NCBI GenBank assembly: GCA_913060845.1
Contig: CAJXVF010000126.1
Span: 1-6,743 of the forward strand
Direction of reading: 5' to 3'
Source of the DNA: an uncultured Alphaproteobacteria bacterium
GTDB taxonomy: Bacteria; Pseudomonadota; Alphaproteobacteria; Bin95
Length of the DNA stretch: 6,743 nucleotides
This document shows positions 5,940-6,743 of this stretch, one piece after another. The stretch's first letter is position 1; each line of letters opens with the position of its first letter. Under the pieces are notes generated by a model, which saw nothing but the letters and a program-made list of their open reading frames with translations, was not told the origin of the DNA and ran no database searches. The translations under genes and the position numbers were made by a program.

Positions 5940-6416
5940 CTATGGGATTGGGTTAGCGCCGAACTGGCTCTTCACCAGTTCCTGAATGACGATAGCCAGG
6001 CCAAACGTCACCAAAATCTGTTCAGCATGTGGGCGTTTATAAAAATAGCGGATAAGGCCTCGCTCCATCGCAACGCCAACAAACAGCATTACGGGTATCG
6101 CGAGCAAAATTGATAGCGGTACTGAATAATTGATCATCCATACGCCGACATCGCCAAACCAATTCTCAATATAGGGCGTGCGGATTTCCATCGGCGTGCC
6201 CCAAGCTGTGAGCTTGGTCGGGTCGAGCACGACTTTCTCTAACGTGAACAAGGCCTTGATGCTAACGGCGCAAAATGCACCCAGCATGAACAGCGCGCCA
6301 TGGGCAAAATTAACAACGCCAAGCGTGCCGAAAATGATCGTGAGACCCAAAGCAATCAACGCATAAGCGCCGCCTTTGTCCAGGCCGTTCAAAATCTGCA
6401 GCAGTATAGCGTCCAT
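5940..6416 (-). CDS. livH: LivH permease, N-terminal half ending at a premature amber codon
   Basis: This is the first 158 residues of LivH. They contain the first helices with the family motif GTLGVVNFAHGALFMLGAF (30-48), a large periplasmic loop (about 60-95), and the conserved ILVTFGLAIVIQELVKSQFG (134-153). The peptide stops at ANPIP-TAG, where full-length homologues continue; the following codons (PAPDTAKGMVDFG) remain in the same frame. Joined, 5388-6416 would give the expected protein of about 342 residues. The start at 6416 (MDAILLQILNGLDKGG) is chosen because the family begins this way and a GGGGGGAA purine run lies about 5 nt upstream; the frame is open 22 codons further but unlike the family. 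As sequenced, no functional permease is made without readthrough. Confidence 0.88.
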   Translation of the reverse strand: MDAILLQILNGLDKGGAYALIALGLTIIFGTLGVVNFAHGALFMLGAFCAVSIKALFTLEKVVLDPTKLTAWGTPMEIRTPYIENWFGDVGVWMINYSVPLSILLAIPVMLFVGVAMERGLIRYFYKRPHAEQILVTFGLAIVIQELVKSQFGANPIP

Positions 6417-6492
6417 TGTATTTCCCCCCGCGGGATTGGCCATGGGATAGGCCGTCAATTGCGCCGGTAAAACCCTCGACACTCAGAGCAAA

Positions 6493-6522
6493 CCCGGCCG
6501 CTCCAATATAGGAGCGGCCGGG
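6493..6522 (-). terminator. GC-rich hairpin between livK and livH (terminator or attenuator)
   Basis: A perfect 12-bp stem (CCCGGCCGCTCC with GGAGCGGCCGGG) closes a 6-base loop. On the minus strand it begins 25 nt after the livK stop codon. The tail is only weakly U-rich (TTTGCTCT). The likely role is partial termination or 3'-end protection, giving more binding protein than permease, as is common in such operons. Confidence 0.7.
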
Positions 6523-6547
6523 GCCGTCAATCACAGCAACGAAGCAG

Positions 6548-6706
6548 TTATGCGCCGTCGTTGTAAGGACCAAGCTCACCACCGAGCAAGGAGGCCGGAT
6601 ATTCGACCTGCGCGCGCGGCGTGACTTCGACGACTTCGAGAACGTCGAACTTGGAGGATGGGTTTTCCTTGCCCTTCACGACCAGCACATCCTTGAAGCA
6701 CTGGTG
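6548..6706 (-). CDS. livK: C-terminus of a periplasmic substrate-binding protein, LivK/HAAT type (partial, cut by adapter)
   Basis: Only the last 52 residues remain, ending ...GELGPYNDGA before TAA (6548-6550). The pattern HQCFKDVLVVKGK...FDVLEVVEVTP is the usual C-terminal strand and lobe end of LivK or amide-binding proteins of the Peripla_BP type. It is immediately upstream of livH, which is the standard operon position. The protein would capture the ligand in the periplasm and deliver it to LivH/LivM. The rest is removed by the adapter, so the ligand pocket cannot be examined. Confidence 0.8.
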   Translation of the reverse strand, partial: HQCFKDVLVVKGKENPSSKFDVLEVVEVTPRAQVEYPASLLGGELGPYNDGA

Positions 6707-6743
6707 CTGTCTCTTATACACATCTGACGCTGCCGACGAATAG
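6707..6743 (+). other. Illumina Nextera P5-side adapter (artificial sequence)
   Basis: Bases 6707-6725 (CTGTCTCTTATACACATCT) are the reverse complement of the Tn5 mosaic end. Bases 6726-6739 (GACGCTGCCGACGA) are the read-1 primer segment. The last four bases, ATAG, agree with the start of the reverse-complemented i5 index S502. Natural sequence ends at 6706. Confidence 0.98.

Noticed and set aside
5940..5942. Amber codon read as an amino acid (alternative code, pyrrolysine or suppressor)
   Set aside because: TAG also ends livM, livF and the gene at 1572-2453 at plausible protein ends, and no tRNA-like or pyl-type gene is in the window.

Overview
The window is a 6.7 kb stretch of moderately GC-rich bacterial DNA, most likely from an alphaproteobacterium. 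The grounds are the protein style, the grxC-nitrilase gene pair, and a HAAT-type (branched-chain amino acid/amide) ABC transporter resembling those of Rhodospirillales-like and marine alphaproteobacteria. This placement comes from memory of the families, not from a search. Both outer edges are artificial. Positions 1-50 are an Illumina Nextera P7-side adapter with an index, and 6707-6743 are the P5-side adapter. Natural sequence therefore runs only from 51 to 6706, and the genes touching those points are cut by library construction.

Left part (51-1571, minus strand). From upstream to downstream, read leftwards, there is a class I glutaredoxin (grxC) with a clear ribosome binding site, then a nitrilase-superfamily amidohydrolase that overlaps it by 4 nt (ATGA). 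After a 101-bp gap comes the N-terminus of an unidentified two-helix membrane protein, cut by the adapter. A 78-bp gap separates grxC from a divergent plus-strand gene (1572-2453). That gene encodes an NMT1/THI5/SsuA-like substrate-binding fold protein with no signal peptide and no transporter partner of its own.

Middle (2451-2717). Between two convergent genes lies a 267-bp inverted-repeat element. Its 33-bp ends are near-perfect inverted repeats bounded by TA, and its interior holds two further hairpins. It looks like a MITE-type non-autonomous element. The stop codons of both flanking genes (TAG, one per strand) fall inside its ends.

Right part (2715-6706, minus strand). This is an ABC operon of the LivK-H-M-G-F type: the last 52 residues of a periplasmic binding protein, a 12-bp GC-rich hairpin, permease livH, permease livM, ATPase livG and ATPase livF. 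The genes are tightly packed, with livG and livF overlapping at ATGA. The complex would import branched-chain amino acids, amides or related small polar compounds; the exact substrate cannot be read from sequence. Both permease genes are broken as sequenced. livH has one in-frame amber codon in mid-gene, and livM has a one-base frame disruption that separates its well-supported start from its body. Both ATPases are intact. These lesions may be real decay or errors in the read or contig; the adapters on both ends, consistent with a single amplified library molecule, make the technical explanation worth testing first.

I saw no rRNA, tRNA, CRISPR array, phage gene or complete transposase gene.
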